Below are positions 45,421 through 57,984 of a DNA stretch of 64,000 nt, in pieces (positions within the stretch are counted from its first letter, which is position 1; every line of letters begins with the position of its first letter). The notes under the pieces are model-generated. The model was not told the origin of the DNA. It worked only from the letters and a program-made list of their open reading frames with translations, and did no database searches. This DNA is from Protopterus annectens (lineage: Eukaryota; Chordata; Ceratodontiformes; Protopteridae): positions 1,504,852,310-1,504,916,309 of the forward strand of contig NC_056744.1 of assembly GCF_019279795.1 (NCBI RefSeq). Direction: 5' to 3'. A program made the translations under genes and the position numbers.

Positions 45421-45622
45421 ACACAGACAGAAACATAAACACACACAATCACACAAGAAACATCAATGCACGTATACTTTTTCTGTTTTATTTCATTTTT
45501 ACACTCGCTAAACAGCAAAACCATTGCTTAGCGAGTATAAAATAATGGCTTGATCACTCTCACTTTCACTGACATGCACGCATGCACTCACACACAGACA
45601 TAAAGATATCTATATCTATATT

Positions 45623-45624
<2 letters not shown>

Positions 45625-45708
<84 letters not shown>
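45625..45708. repeat. (CA)n microsatellite
   Basis: A pure CA run of about 80 bp. Confidence 0.98.
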
Positions 45709-45711
<3 letters not shown>

Positions 45712-45719
45712 CGTCCATG

Positions 45720-48056
45720 TCTTCAGCCCCCATATTCTCCGAATGCATACAGGCTTGGAGATTGTCAAAGCTGCACTATCTGGAATATACATATATGTAG
45801 CAGAGATGGAGAACTTTTTAGGGTTGTGATTTTATGACTGGTAGATAAAACTAATGACATGATGGGGTTTGCATTAAACTTCCGGTTCACATTTTTCCTT
45901 TTTTATTTTATTTAATCTGTTTTTTTTTTGCACTCTATATGTCAATCTGGGTTTTTAAACTGTATGTCTTATTTGTGAAATGATTTTCCTGTATACACTG
46001 AAAACATACAGACTTGGTGATTGTCAGAGGTCCACTATCAACTATCTGGAATATAAAAATAAATAATAAAATGCTTTTACAAGTTTCTGTAGTTCTTGGC
46101 TAATAGCATTAAATAAATGTTACTTGTTAAACTGAAATAAACTTGCTGTTGGAGAACATTTACAGAAAAGCACACATGGTTCCTTTGGGTGTGTTGGGGC
46201 AAAGATCCTCAGTCTCCCTAATCTGGATCTGCTTGTTAGCACATCATTTGTAGGGTTTTTTTGTTCAGGAATCGCTGTCAACACTGAAGTGGCACTGTAT
46301 AACCAGATGATATCATAGAAATTATACCAGGCTGTTTAATTATGTAGTGAGCAATATATTATAATAATTAAGGGGTAGGAACTGAGATATGGGTTTCATG
46401 GCACACCAGCAAACACTGTTTTAAAAAAATCACATTTCACAAAAATGTTCTATTTAGTAAGATTACACAGGTTTTACAGTGGACCAACTCCTCCACCTCC
46501 TTTCATATCAGATTATGTTATCCATGCTTCCCACTGAAATATTTCAACCCCAGAGTTCTACAACCATAGGAAGATGAAAAACCCATCTTCTACAAGGCTG
46601 CACTCCTGCTCTGAGTTTGTGTGACCTCAGGGTTATAATATTTAACCATATGGGCATGAGGATACATTTAAGTTTATTCTATTTTATGAAAATGAAAACA
46701 TGCTGACTTCATAAATTCATTACAACCAGTAGTGATTTGACAAATAGTAAAAACAGTCAATTTGCAAGGTCTGTACAGTTATTGATGCTACTTAAGTTCA
46801 GACTTTCAGGTTGCAGATTCTATATATTTACTTCTTGTCATACAAGCCAACAGTTATTCTGTGTCTGATCCCCTGCCAATGTACTAAGGTATTTTGCTTT
46901 TTTCTTCAATCACTGAACTTCACAAATTGCCTACATAAAATATTATGAAGCTTTTTTATAAATACCTGAGTAATCTTTATAAGAAAATTGGCACCCAATT
47001 TAGCAGCACTTGCAGCACTGACAAATGACTGATGATGCATGAAAAATTGCACATAAAAACATGTGCTTTACTGTAGTAGGGAGCCCCACATACACCATAT
47101 ACTGGAGGGTCAATCCACGTTTCTGTGAACATCATTATTCTAACTCAAAGTTTGCTTCAAGATGGAAAAAATGGTATTCAGAACTGCATCATCTTTAATA
47201 GAAAAATGATATATCTCCAACATGATAGCTAGCATTTTTTGATTGCATTGGCCTAAACAACCTAGCACTGGCCAATCAAATCATGATCCAGTGAGATGGA
47301 GTGATAAAGCCCTGACTATGGCCTAGGTGACTCAAGTTCATTTAGCGGCTCAGGCACTTGATGATGCTGAAAGGTAGGATTGTCATGCCTATCCTGTAAG
47401 GGAGGTGACAGAGCAGTCTTTAAGGTGTAGCAGCCCCATGACCTGAGGGTGGGGAATGTAGCAGATGAAGACACTGATTGGTGGTATCCTTCATCAAGCA
47501 GGTTTTTGGGAGCAGATGCTTAAATTGTGGAAGGCATTGTGACTCCACCAATGATGCAGGTCACATGTAACTCTGCTCAGTGGAGAGGCTAAGCCAAATA
47601 ATAAATGCCTTCATTGCATGGATGCAAGCAAGGGCACAAGAAACCCTTACTGCTGCCTAAATGATGCCCCCAGATAAGGTTGGATAAATGAGCTGTAGCA
47701 GTTTCATGGGGAGGCTTGATGGTTGATAGGTACAGGGGCAAAAAGGCATAAAGAAAACATCTTCATCAATAGTTATATATCCCTTTTGTGTGTGCATCAG
47801 TGCTTCAGCAACTTATTTAAAAAAATGAAAAGACAGGCAGTGGAACATTATTGTTTACAGCAGTCAGTCTTGGAATATAATGATGGCAGCTGTCCTCATA
47901 CTTCAGATTTTTAGGAAAGTACTCATCATCATGGGGTGAACCAGAAGTTACTGAACATAACATGAAACTAAAAACAAGCAGTTACCTATGCGCTTGTCAT
48001 GTATTGAAAACTTACTGGATGCAGGCAGACAGTTATCAAAGATTTCCTTCAAAAAA
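45720..48056. other. Unassigned DNA
   Basis: A roughly 50-bp block is repeated at 45,739-45,785 and 45,998-46,053 (...catacaggcttggagattgt / catacagacttggtgattgt..., ctatctggaatata). About 47,290-47,650 is GC-richer than its neighbours but matches no family known to me. Confidence 0.4.
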
Positions 48057-49524
48057 TTCAGTATTTACCTTACTCCTTAGTGTACTATTTTATGGATGTC
48101 CTTCAGCAAGAAGTAAAGGTCCCTGAATACATAGTAGCCTATTTCTTAACTTTACTCACACCACCTGCAAATCTCTGTATATGAATGTAACTTGTACTGC
48201 AGGCTTGATCTGTAAAAAGAATGGAGCAAGGTGTCACAACAGACCTTTAAGTAAATATAATGAATGTCATGACTTAATCTCTCTCATATACTCCACTACT
48301 AAGCCCATTTGCAGGCACTGGATTTTGCACAAGCCCTTTCACAGTCCACAACTTAGGTAGCAGCATGGTAAGGATTTCTGAATGCAGCAGTGACAGCTCA
48401 ATGTGTGCAACATCCACCCCCCCTCACACACGTATGCATTTTTTTCTTACATAGAAAGGTAATGTAAATGTAAGGAAATAATCAGCAACATCTAGAGGTC
48501 TTATAAAATTAATATTTTTTTTTAAGAAATGCAGACTTTATTACAGGAATAGGCATATTTGCTGTAAGGCCATTAGTAAATCATACTATGGACCTGATTT
48601 AATACATCAATACATGTATATCCTGTTTATTTTATCTGCCTTAATGGTTTCTTCACTACTCACCATTTACTCATTCAAGTTACTCACTCTATCACTGAGT
48701 TACTTGCTGATTTTTTCTGTTATTGATTCATGTACCTCTTCATTCAATACCTTAGTCCCTCACTCACTCAATCACTTGTTAAATAACGTACTAATTGATA
48801 TCCTAATTATTGATTTACTCAGGATACAGTTGAGTCACTGAATGTTGTTTCAGAAAGCATAAAAAGAGCAAAGATCATTTTCTGAAAGCACCTTCACTAA
48901 AGGAAGAGTTTTTGTCTTGCTCTACTGTTGCATCACCCTTGGAATTGGTGTAGATAAGTTTCAGCAAACATTTTCAATTTTTTTACATTCATTGAAACAG
49001 TATTCTGTGACTAAACATGCTTCTAATTCACTCATCTAGTCACTCATTTGTGGCTTTTCATTTTTTTTTATCACTGACTCAATTACTGTCTTGTTCACTC
49101 ATTAATTCCCTGATGTGCTCCCTGTCTAACTTACTAACTCTCTAACTTACAAACTCATTCAATAACATGCTCATTCACTCGAGCATTCGTTGCTTTCTTT
49201 CGATCACTGACTCAGTCACTCAGTTACTGTCTTACTCAGTGATTTTTTCACTCATGAATTCACTGATGCTCTCCCTTACTGAGTCATTTAATCTCTCCTT
49301 TTTATTCACTCACTTCCACACTCTTACACAAGTTGCCTTGTTTATATCTATAGATTCCAACTAAACTAATTTCTAGCAGTTTTGTTTTTTGCCATTTCCC
49401 CAGCACACATATTTAGGTGGTGTGAGTAAAGTTAAGAAATAGGCTACTATGTATTCAGGGACCTTTACTTCTTGCTGAGGGACATCCATAAAATAGTACA
49501 CTAAGGAGCAAGGTAAATACTGAA
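48057..49524. mobile_element. 1.47-kb element with 110-bp inverted terminal repeats
   Basis: 48,057-48,166 and 49,415-49,524 are near-perfect reverse complements (outer end ttcagtatttaccttactcc, inner end actcacaccacct). The interior is largely degenerate cact/tcac-rich sequence (about 48,640-49,330). No transposase. Probably a non-autonomous DNA transposon or foldback element. Confidence 0.75.
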
Positions 49525-49529
49525 TATTT

Positions 49530-50270
49530 ATAATACATTGAAATACACATTTATGGTGCCAGCCTCAGACATTTTAATTTGATATCCAGATGTTCTTATA
49601 CTGCTTAATATACAATGTATGGATCTGGTATCTAACCTATTTTATGGCAGAATGTCTAGGTAAATGAAGTAGAGCCATTTCATTTCTTTTTTCTTGATGC
49701 ATCTGTTGAAATTAAGAAACAAATCAATCTACATCTTGAGTGAAATACCATGCTGTATAGGGCATTGCCTCCTAACAGGGTCATTTTTGAATCAGGCAAA
49801 AATACCACTGCAGAACAAAATGCTCTAATACTAAAATTAAAAGTTCTAGGTTATGAGGAAATAAATTCATTTTGGTAGGAAACCATCTTCCATGGCTTGC
49901 AGACTTATAATTATTTTGTTCATCACTTATCATGTACCAAAGCTTGTGCCATATTACCTTCTTCACTGTGTATCCAGGTAAATACACATCACTCACAATA
50001 ATAAATTTTCAGGTCAACAATTGCCAATGAAGATAACCCCAAAGCACTGTAAATTCTATGGTCTGTTTACTGCTTCATTTTCTTCTGGATCATTTTATTA
50101 CTAATCTTTCTTATGCGTTGTTGCCCATCTTCAGGTGTCAAACCCATGCACCAGGGTTCTCCAATTCACATATCTGGTTTATTATACCATATCAAGATGC
50201 AGACCCCATTGTGGTTCATTCACATGCTGCCTTTTAGCAATTATTTCTTTACTTCTGTTCCCTCCACTTT
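49530..50270. other. Unassigned DNA
   Basis: Nothing recognised. Confidence 0.4.
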
Positions 50271-51150
50271 GTGGCACAGTGCATAATTACATTAGAACAC
50301 GACTATAGGAGATCTGCCCACATCTCTCATCACAGATGTATAGTAGTACCAGCACAGTAGATAATTGCATTTGTACACAAAATCACAGAGGTGTTATAAT
50401 ATCAGCACAGTGCATAATTACATCTGTACATGATATCACAGAGGTGTAGTAATATCAGCACAGTACATAGTTACATATATACATAACTGCAGGAGATCTG
50501 CCCACAACTTCCATCACAGAGGTGAAGTAACACCAGCACAAGGCATAATTACATTTTCACAGAACTTCAGGACATCTGCCCACAGGTCTCATCACAGAGG
50601 TGTAGTAATACCAGCACAGTGCATAATTATATCTGTACATGACTTCAGGAGATCTGCACACAGCTCACATCACAGATATGCAGTAATACCAGCATAGTGC
50701 ATGATTACATCTGTAAATGACATCACAGAGGTGTAGTAATACCAGCACAGTGCATACTTACATCTGTGCATGACACCACATAGGTGTAGTAATAGCAGCA
50801 CAGTGCATATTTACATTTGTACATAACTGCAGGAGATCTACCTACAGCTCCCATCACAGATGCATAGTAATGCCAGCACAGTGCATAATTACATTTGTAT
50901 GTGACATCACTGATGTGTAGTAATACCAGCATAGTACATAATTACATCTGTACATGACATCACTGATGTGTAGTAATACCACCACAGTGCATAATTACAT
51001 CTGTACATTATATCACAGAGGTTTAGCAGTATCAGCACAGTGCATAATTATATTTATACATGACTGTAAGAGATCTGCAAACATCTCCCATCACAGATGT
51101 GTAGTAATATCAGCTCAGTGCATACTTACATCCATATGTGACAACAAGAC
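50271..51150. repeat. Composite minisatellite, about 0.88 kb
   Basis: Repeats of cagcacagtgcataattaca, then tctgtacatgacatcacaga and ggtgtagtaatac. Short units (about 54 bp) alternate irregularly with longer ones (about 80 bp) that insert an aggagatctgcccacagctc block. More than a dozen units. Confidence 0.9.
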
Positions 51151-51189
51151 GTCTAGCTACATCTACTACCAAGTGTATGCCATTGATAT

Positions 51190-52520
51190 TATCTGACATA
51201 CAAGACAGTCAGACTTTAGGCTTAATTTTTTATGACTCCTCCTTCCCGGGAATGAATTCTGCCTTGAGATTGTATAAACTTTCACCCTCGAATGGATTTC
51301 CAGTCCTCTCTACCCACTTTCAGACTGAGTTGTCTGAAGTTAGAATGTAGTCACATGAAATTATGTTTCTGCTGAGAGACAAAATTCATTTATCCTATAA
51401 TGTCTGCCAATTTGTAACATCCTGTCCCTGTACACCTGTAATACTAATATGAAGGTGGATGTTCCTGTCCCTGTACACCTGTAATACTAATATGAAGGTG
51501 GATGTTCCTGTCCCTGTACACCTGTAATACTAATATGAAGGTGGATGTCAAATGAGGGTATAAACCAGAAACCAAGATACTTGAAGTAGGAGGCTTGTTC
51601 TAAGGCATGGTTATTGTAATTGTAGACTGTTAATGCTTTCTTGGATCTGCTAAGTTTGTGTTTAGTATGAAAAAGCTTTCATTTAGTTTTGGGTGTATTT
51701 AGTATGAGGTTTTTAGTAGTAATTAGTTCACTGAGGCAAAATAAAAGAGATATTGCTAGTGAGATGATGGAACATTTGTGGACTGTTTGGAACACGTTTG
51801 GGGGAGGTTGATAAAGTGTCTGTAGACCAGCTGAAGGAAGTACTTATAGCAGTGTGGGGCTAGTTAAAATTTCTGTATAAACATTCCTAATGCTGTATTT
51901 AAGAGAAGTTTGAAGGTGCATCATGGAATGACTTTCATGTGTTTTAGTAGATTTTTGGACAGATTCCTTAGATTTGTACACTGTTTCCTGTTTTCTGGAG
52001 CGGAATTAGATTTTCAGGAGAGTCAGGATTCATGCTGGAATTTGAGAAGAAATTTTAATTTGAGGAACAGACACTTTTTAAATTTATGGTTGTTAGGAAG
52101 TCTAGAGATTAAGGGAAAGTGTTTGTCTTGTAGATTGCAGAAAATATGTGTGAGGAGTTCAGCTGCTTTGTAAGGATCTGTGGTCCCTAGAATGCAGGCC
52201 CATTCATGGGAAGACAGAGTTGAAGACAGTTTTATAATATTTGCCATGTATTTAGATCTGAAGGAGATTCATTCTGGTTTTGTTTTGGGAGCTGGACATA
52301 CACTGAAGAAACTGAATGATCACTAAATATGGGTAAGTGAATTGCGATGGTGGATATCATGTTTGGCTTTTGCAATGATGAGGTCAAAGAGGATGTTTTT
52401 ATTGGTCAAAAGGTTGAGTATGGTTGGTTGACTAGTGTCAGCTGGTGTTCAGTGTGGTAGTTTAAGACCTCTAAATTAATGGGCTTTAATGTGATGATTA
52501 ATAGAGTCAATATTTCTGTG
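51190..52520 (-). pseudogene. LINE G remnant (endonuclease end, pre-RT, RT thumb)
   Basis: On the minus strand at about 52,500-52,330: EILTLLIITLKPINLEVLNY, LTLVNQPYSTF, HLPIFSDHSVSSVYVQLPKQ, which resembles the end of an AP endonuclease (SDH). 52,247-52,023: SSHEWACILGTTDPYKAAEL, LLTHIFCNLQDKHFPLISRL, the pre-RT 'W-x-x-x-L-x-x-x-D...A...F...HAPL' block. About 51,740-51,560: LILNTPKTK then LEQASYFKYLGFWF, the RT 'LN-x-x-KT' and 'FKYLG' blocks. The catalytic palm between them is missing or unreadable. It is old, and a 43-bp repeat array lies in its 3' part. It may be L2-like. Confidence 0.55.
51420..51548. repeat. 43-bp perfect tandem repeat, three copies
   Basis: The unit tcctgtccctgtacacctgt followed by aatactaatatgaaggtgga and tgt is repeated three times without change. 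Confidence 0.97.
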
Positions 52521-54960
52521 TGATGCCCCAGCACAGTAACAAACATCTCTGGGGTAATATTAGTCCTATAATAAAACAAATTATTTCTAGTAAATGTCCT
52601 CCTTATGTAATTTACTCTCTTCTTAAGTAACAACTCTCTTAAATATACATAATACATCCATGACTTAAGCATCATGTGCAAGAGGGTATGAAGAAATATT
52701 AGAGATATTGGAAGTACTAGAGACAGCTCTCGTGATAAAAGTAGTAGTATTTTGAACAAAGCTGAATACATTTAATTTCATAACCATGTGGGAAATTAGT
52801 GTAACCAACTTTTCTGGAATCCCACCTTAACAATTAGTGTGGATAAAGTATAACTAAACTGCACCAACATCCTTAATTTACCACTTAAATGTTGTAAGTC
52901 CATGAGTTACTAAATGATCTAGTGTCAGGGTGTTATACACACATGTACAAACAGATGTTGTATAATTGGAAATTTGTTTTCTTAGCTGTAGATGGCAAAT
53001 GTTAAAAGCCAATTAAAAGTTAGATTAATTAGGGAAGTGATTAGCATAATGACAGATTGGAAGGATATAATGCCTCCTTTACTCTTAGGAGAAACATTTG
53101 TGTTTGTTTATATTATATGGTGTATGGTACTATGGATTACTGTCATTTCTTTGAACTGTGTTTTGGTAATATCATTTTATAGAAGCTGAGTTTATCCATA
53201 AATCCTGTTCACAAGTTAACGTTATAAATAACTAATTGTTACAAGGAAACATAGCTTCCCCCTTCTAACATACCACAGTCATATAGCTGCACGTTCTGCA
53301 TACTTCCCAACGAATTCCTCTCAGGACAGTAAGATCAGCAAAAGTTTTATAATTAGCTAATGACTTCCTTACATTATCTATGTAGGGTTGATTCCTTTAT
53401 TAATAGTTAGTCTTTCATCTTCATACCCAGTGGCTGCCTTTTTCGAAATGTCTTTTCTTATGTTGTTTAACTAATACAGTCCAAAAATTATTTATTGCTT
53501 ATTAAACTTGTGGTCCTACTGTTTCTACTATGAAACAGTGACTTCCTAAAAGGTGACATTCAAAATGAATGAAAAAAGTCCAAAATCCAAAAGGTAAAAA
53601 ATTCCTTTTTTTCTTTTTTTTTTTTTTATAGGGAGGAAAGTCTCCCTGTACTCCCACATCCCCCAGACAGATCTATACCAACCAAGGTGTAGTCAGACAT
53701 AGTGTTTGTACTATAGAGAGTACATTTTATTTGCATCACTCAGAATCACTGCATCTTTTTCATGCTATATTATTTCTGCACGGTATATAATGTGCTTAGA
53801 GAGAAGAATGCTAATCTAAAAAAAATAATGCCTTCCAACAGTTTTAAAGAGAAACACTTACATTGATGTGTATGTTTTGTAACTGCTGGGGGACAGCATC
53901 TTGAAAGATGTGCCTATTGTTTTAAATGCTAGGTGGGTTGGGAGGCAGTAAAAAAGAGTATGAGAACACAAAATGGAATTTTCTAGATAAACCCTGATAC
54001 AACTCCATAGTTGTACCAATTGGAGGAAGGGAGAAATCTCCCTATGGAAGTGAATCATTGCTCATGCAGAATTTGAAACCACATAGATGCAAAATTAGAA
54101 ATCACACCAGCAATGATATCTTAAGGGAAAAAGCATTTGATATTATGCTGATCATCTTTTTTTTTCCTGTTTGTTACTGACACTTGAGCAATTTTTCACT
54201 CAAGCTTGTGTACAAAAAACGCTCCTACTATTTGCAAAAAGATAAATATATTTATAACAACATCTAAGTGGAAATGTGCATGGGATTTTTATTTTTTATT
54301 TAGTTTTATTCCCATACTTTTATGATTGCAGAATGCTTTGTGTAACTGTATTAAACAGACAAAATATGTTAGCTGCTAATTCAAAAAATGGCAAATTAAA
54401 ATGTATGTAAAAGATAATACTGATCCAGATAGCTTACTGTTTGGTTGAGTTATTTGTGATCTGTTTTAGCTAATGTAAAATAAAAGAAAAAATAAGTTTG
54501 AAAATAATTGCTTATGCTTAACAAGAATTAGAAAAGAAGACATACAGACATGTCTTGAGATTTAAGCTTTTAGGAAGAACATTTCAGCTTTTTATCTTAA
54601 GAATTTAAATAGTTTTTCAAAAATAAGGGCATCAAATGTAGAAAAGAAAAGTGTTAGTACTTTTATCAGATGTGCTTTGTTTGATAATGTATAAAGTATA
54701 GCTCTCCCTCTTCAACACAGTTTCTCTTTTTAACACGTGAGCTTTCATAATCGTGTCTCACAGACAGGAGACACAGGAACTCCTAGCTCCATGCTAAATG
54801 CTAACATTTTCTGAATGGTTAATAATGTTCTCCTGAAGCAAACACACTTAAACTTCAGTCTCACACTGCATGATGGAAGGAAGAGGAACATTTTTGACTA
54901 AACACGTCATAAAAAGTAACATTTGTTTCTTTGCATACTAGTAGTAAATAAGTTAACTTA
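52521..54960. other. Unassigned DNA; possible intron of the signal-peptide gene
   Basis: No exon with a recognisable domain was found on the minus strand downstream of the 54,962 donor. A poly(T) run lies at 53,607-53,629. Confidence 0.35.
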
Positions 54961-54961
54961 C

Positions 54962-55013
54962 CACCAGGAATAAAGACAGCCAGAAGAGCTGAGAGCAGTA
55001 TTAGGTACTTCAT
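54962..55013 (-). CDS. Signal-peptide exon of an unidentified secreted protein
   Basis: The minus strand reads tatgtttgcag, then ATG, giving MKYLILLSALLAVFIPG plus one base of the next codon, then GGTAAGTT. The exon is 52 bp, phase 1, with a consensus acceptor immediately before the ATG and a strong donor. The peptide has a Lys at position 2, a 12-residue hydrophobic core and small residues at the end, as in a cleaved secretory signal. A 52-bp exon holding only a signal peptide and ending in phase 1 is typical of several small secreted families (beta-defensin-like, Ly6-like and others). No mature-protein exon was found, so the family cannot be named. A decayed copy lies at 57,985-58,155. Support is by signal and splice logic only. 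Confidence 0.5.
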
Positions 55014-55022
55014 CTGCAAACA

Positions 55023-55640
55023 TACAAGGAGTCAAACTTAAACTTCAGTACTACACTACAGATTCTTTTCAGTAATAAGTCAAACCTAGAAGCTGATATT
55101 CACCTTTGCAAGGAATCTGTCTATGGTGAGTCTTTTTATTTTTGGTAAAGTCACCACTGTCGCTTCTGCTGATACCCAACAAAGGGACTGTATTTATCTA
55201 CAAGTATTACCATTACTCAATCACTCAAAGCAAACGTTCTTTCTTAATCAGATGTTTTCATATACAAGCAGATGTTGTGTAATTGAAAGAAAATTAATAC
55301 GTTTTTTAGGTGTTGTGAAACTGAAAGAAACTAAATATGTTTACTCTTAACTTAGCAGTTGCTAAATGTTAAAATTAGAATATGATTACCCTTACAAATT
55401 TATCATCTGTAGTTGCAATTAAATATACATAAAATATTTTTTTTCATCTGTTTTGTACTAACAATCTATAGATTTAATATGAATAATCATTTATTTAATT
55501 GACATGCAATTGAGTTAACATGCAAAACCTTGTGAGGTTGCAACTCAAAACAATGTCACTGTCAAGGTCATAAACCATTTTTATGGGATATTGTTTCCCT
55601 GTATCCTTCATCACTCATGGAGCAAGTCTACACATGCATG
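55023..55640. other. Upstream region of the signal-peptide exon
   Basis: About 55,023-55,110 matches the region upstream of the decayed copy at 58,050-58,155, including tagtactgaag/cagtactgaac. A candidate 5' UTR exon end (...ccttgcaaag followed by gtgaat, near 55,104) is aligned with ...tagggag followed by gtaaga in the other copy. Confidence 0.35.
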
Positions 55641-55642
55641 AA

Positions 55643-55644
<2 letters not shown>

Positions 55645-55706
<62 letters not shown>

Positions 55707-55725
55707 ATGTATATCTATATAATAT

Positions 55726-55766
<41 letters not shown>
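55645..55766. repeat. (TA)n with an internal (TG)n
   Basis: TA runs at 55,646-55,690 and 55,730-55,766, separated by a TG run and mixed sequence. Confidence 0.95.
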
Positions 55767-55770
<4 letters not shown>

Positions 55771-56386
55771 CTTTATAATCTTGAAATACTGAAATATCAA
55801 ATTTCAGTAACTCGAGACTATAAAGCCAAACTTCCTAAATAGAGAAACTCCATAACTGCAAATCCAGAAATGTTAAAATCGCGGTTGTGGCGATGCATTA
55901 CATGACATTGGATGTACTGTGTACCAGATTTATGGTTTGGTGTGTTGCTATGGTTGGAGATTAAGGTAAATGAATATTTCTTTAAGGGTTTTGGGAAGGG
56001 ATTTGAGTGTATGTGAGTGTGTTCAGAAGTTTTAATTGTTGGTTAGGGAAGGTAGGTAAGAGTATGAGCATGTAAGTGGTGGTGTTTGTACATTTGAGAT
56101 GTGTGTGTGCGAGGTGACTGTAGAGTGCATAGTGGTGAGTTTATTGCCTTTTTCTGTTTGGTGCGACCCCTGCGTAGGTTTGTGCATTTGTATTGTTGTG
56201 TTTGTGTGTGTTTTGTTTGTTTGTTGTAATGTGGGAAAGATGGTGCATGTGTTGTGTGGTGTATGGTGTGTTTACATTCGTTATTTTGAATTTTGACTTT
56301 TGAGGTTTTGGTGTTTTGTATTTTCAGCTTTATAGTCTCGAGATACTGAAATTAGATATTTCAGTATTTCAGAATTATAAAGTGAA
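55767..56386. mobile_element. 620-bp element with 60-bp inverted terminal repeats
   Basis: The left end ttcactttataatcttgaaa continues to ctcgagactataaagc (55,767-55,826). The right end, gctttatagtctcgagatac to attataaagtgaa (56,327-56,386), is its reverse complement with few changes. The interior is G/T-rich on the plus strand and non-coding. It is bounded by TA repeats at the left and by another foldback at the right. Confidence 0.8.
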
Positions 56387-56387
56387 T

Positions 56388-56985
56388 CCATATGGATCCT
56401 TGTCATATGCTAGAAACCTCATTTGACTGAAACTCATTTGACTGACACCATAAGACTGAAATTTCAAAAAATTTCAAAAGACTGAAAAGTCACTTGACTG
56501 AAACCCATACGACTGAAACCCATAATACTTAATTTCAGCATACTAAATTTTAAACTGGACCATATAAAACTAGACTAGGTGGGGGGAGCTATGCCCCCCA
56601 CACCCCCCCTAACTATATATGCTAACTCCAGGATCGCAACTACAGTCGGGAAAAGGGCATAGGAGTGGTGGCATGTTGACTACTGTAAGGTATGTGAAAG
56701 GTATATGCCATTTTTCCCACTGTAGTGCAATCCTAGAGTTAGTATATATAGTTATGGGGGATATGGGGGGCACAGCTCACCACATTGGGGTGTGGGGATG
56801 TAGCCCCCCCACCTAGTCTAATTTTATATGGTCCAGTTTACAATTTAGTATGTTGAAATTCAATATTATGGGCTTCAGTCTTATGGGTTTCAGTCAAGTG
56901 ACTTTTCAGTCTTTTGAAATTTCAATTTTATGGTTTCAGTCAAATGCATTTCAGTCAAATGAGGTTTCTATTATATGATATGGAT

Positions 56986-56995
<10 letters not shown>
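56388..56995. mobile_element. Foldback element, about 608 bp, nearly fully palindromic
   Basis: The left half pairs with the right half over most of its length: ctagaaacctcatttgactg with cagtcaaatgaggtttctat; ggaccatataaaactagact with agtctaattttatatggtcc; taactatatatgctaactcc with the complement of gagttagtatatatagtta. The arms contain several degenerate gactgaaaccc-type repeats. Confidence 0.85.

Positions 56996-57040
<45 letters not shown>
56985..57040. repeat. (TA)n microsatellite
   Basis: A pure TA run of about 50 bp at the right edge of the foldback. Confidence 0.97.
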
Positions 57041-57042
<2 letters not shown>

Positions 57043-57984
57043 GTTAGTAGTACCTTGTTTATCATGAAACCATCCTTACCTACATAACAAAACATTAATC
57101 ATGTTACCTTTACACAGCAGGAACAAGATGTGGTAGGTAGCCCAAAGAGTTAACCTGGCTAAGGGATTCTTTTCAACCATGATATTGGCATATAACAGAG
57201 ATTTACAACTGTTTACAAGAAGGGAGGTAACACTACAATTGCTTGAGTCCCAAGTGCCTAGAGACAAGATCCTCAGTGCCAGGGACTCAGTTATCTAGTA
57301 ACCCATGCAGACAGCTGCTCGCACTCGAACTCGAATACGGATCAGTCAAGCAGCTGCCACACATACAGCTACTCTCGTACGAGGTAAGGAAGTGCTCACA
57401 GGCTATGGGTTTCAGGAAAGGGAGCAGCGACGGAAATGTTCTGTTTAGAGAGGGGAATGGGGTTCTACTAATACCCCCTTCTCACCCAACTTATCAGCTT
57501 ACCAATATACTGTTGACTCAACCTCTCCACTATCAGAACTATTTTACACTTATGTTTTTCTTGTTTATTTCTGCTTACAACTGTCTTCCTCCTCTGTTTT
57601 CTGTTCCTGCACTAGTGACCTCCTTCATCATTAATGTCAGCATACATACACCAAACCTGTGTGCATTATCATTGCTCTTCTATCTCTAGCTATTACATGT
57701 TAACATCTTTGACTTATGTAAAATAATTCAACTTTTAAACTATATGATAAATGTCTTTACTGTTTGCAATACTACCTTTAAAGTAATGCTTAAAGTTTTT
57801 ATTTTTTTTATTGCTTTTCTTTGTGAATGTGCATTTTATGTAGAGGCTTTCTTCCTGGGCACCTGCTGAAAATGGGACTTGTGCCCAGTTGGACATTCCC
57901 AGTAAACAAAAGACAATAAATAAAGTGGTAGCCATGAAGTGTGGTGTGAGCAAACAGCACATGACCCCTTATAGTAGACCCTAA
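57041..57984. other. Unassigned DNA with two weak exon-like signals
   Basis: Plus strand: ctctcgtacgag then gtaagg at about 57,370-57,388 is a strong donor after a CpG-containing stretch. Minus strand: a frame at 57,962-57,735 begins with a hydrophobic run (MATTLFIVFCLLGMS). Neither has supporting homology here. Confidence 0.3.

Noticed and set aside
48614-49364. Two plus-strand frames rich in Ser/Leu
   Set aside because: They arise from degenerate tcactcact repeats inside the inverted-repeat element.
52992-53189. Possible L1-type RT thumb on the plus strand
   Set aside because: Only a vague W-x-x-x-x-L-x-LLG similarity; no neighbouring RT motifs.
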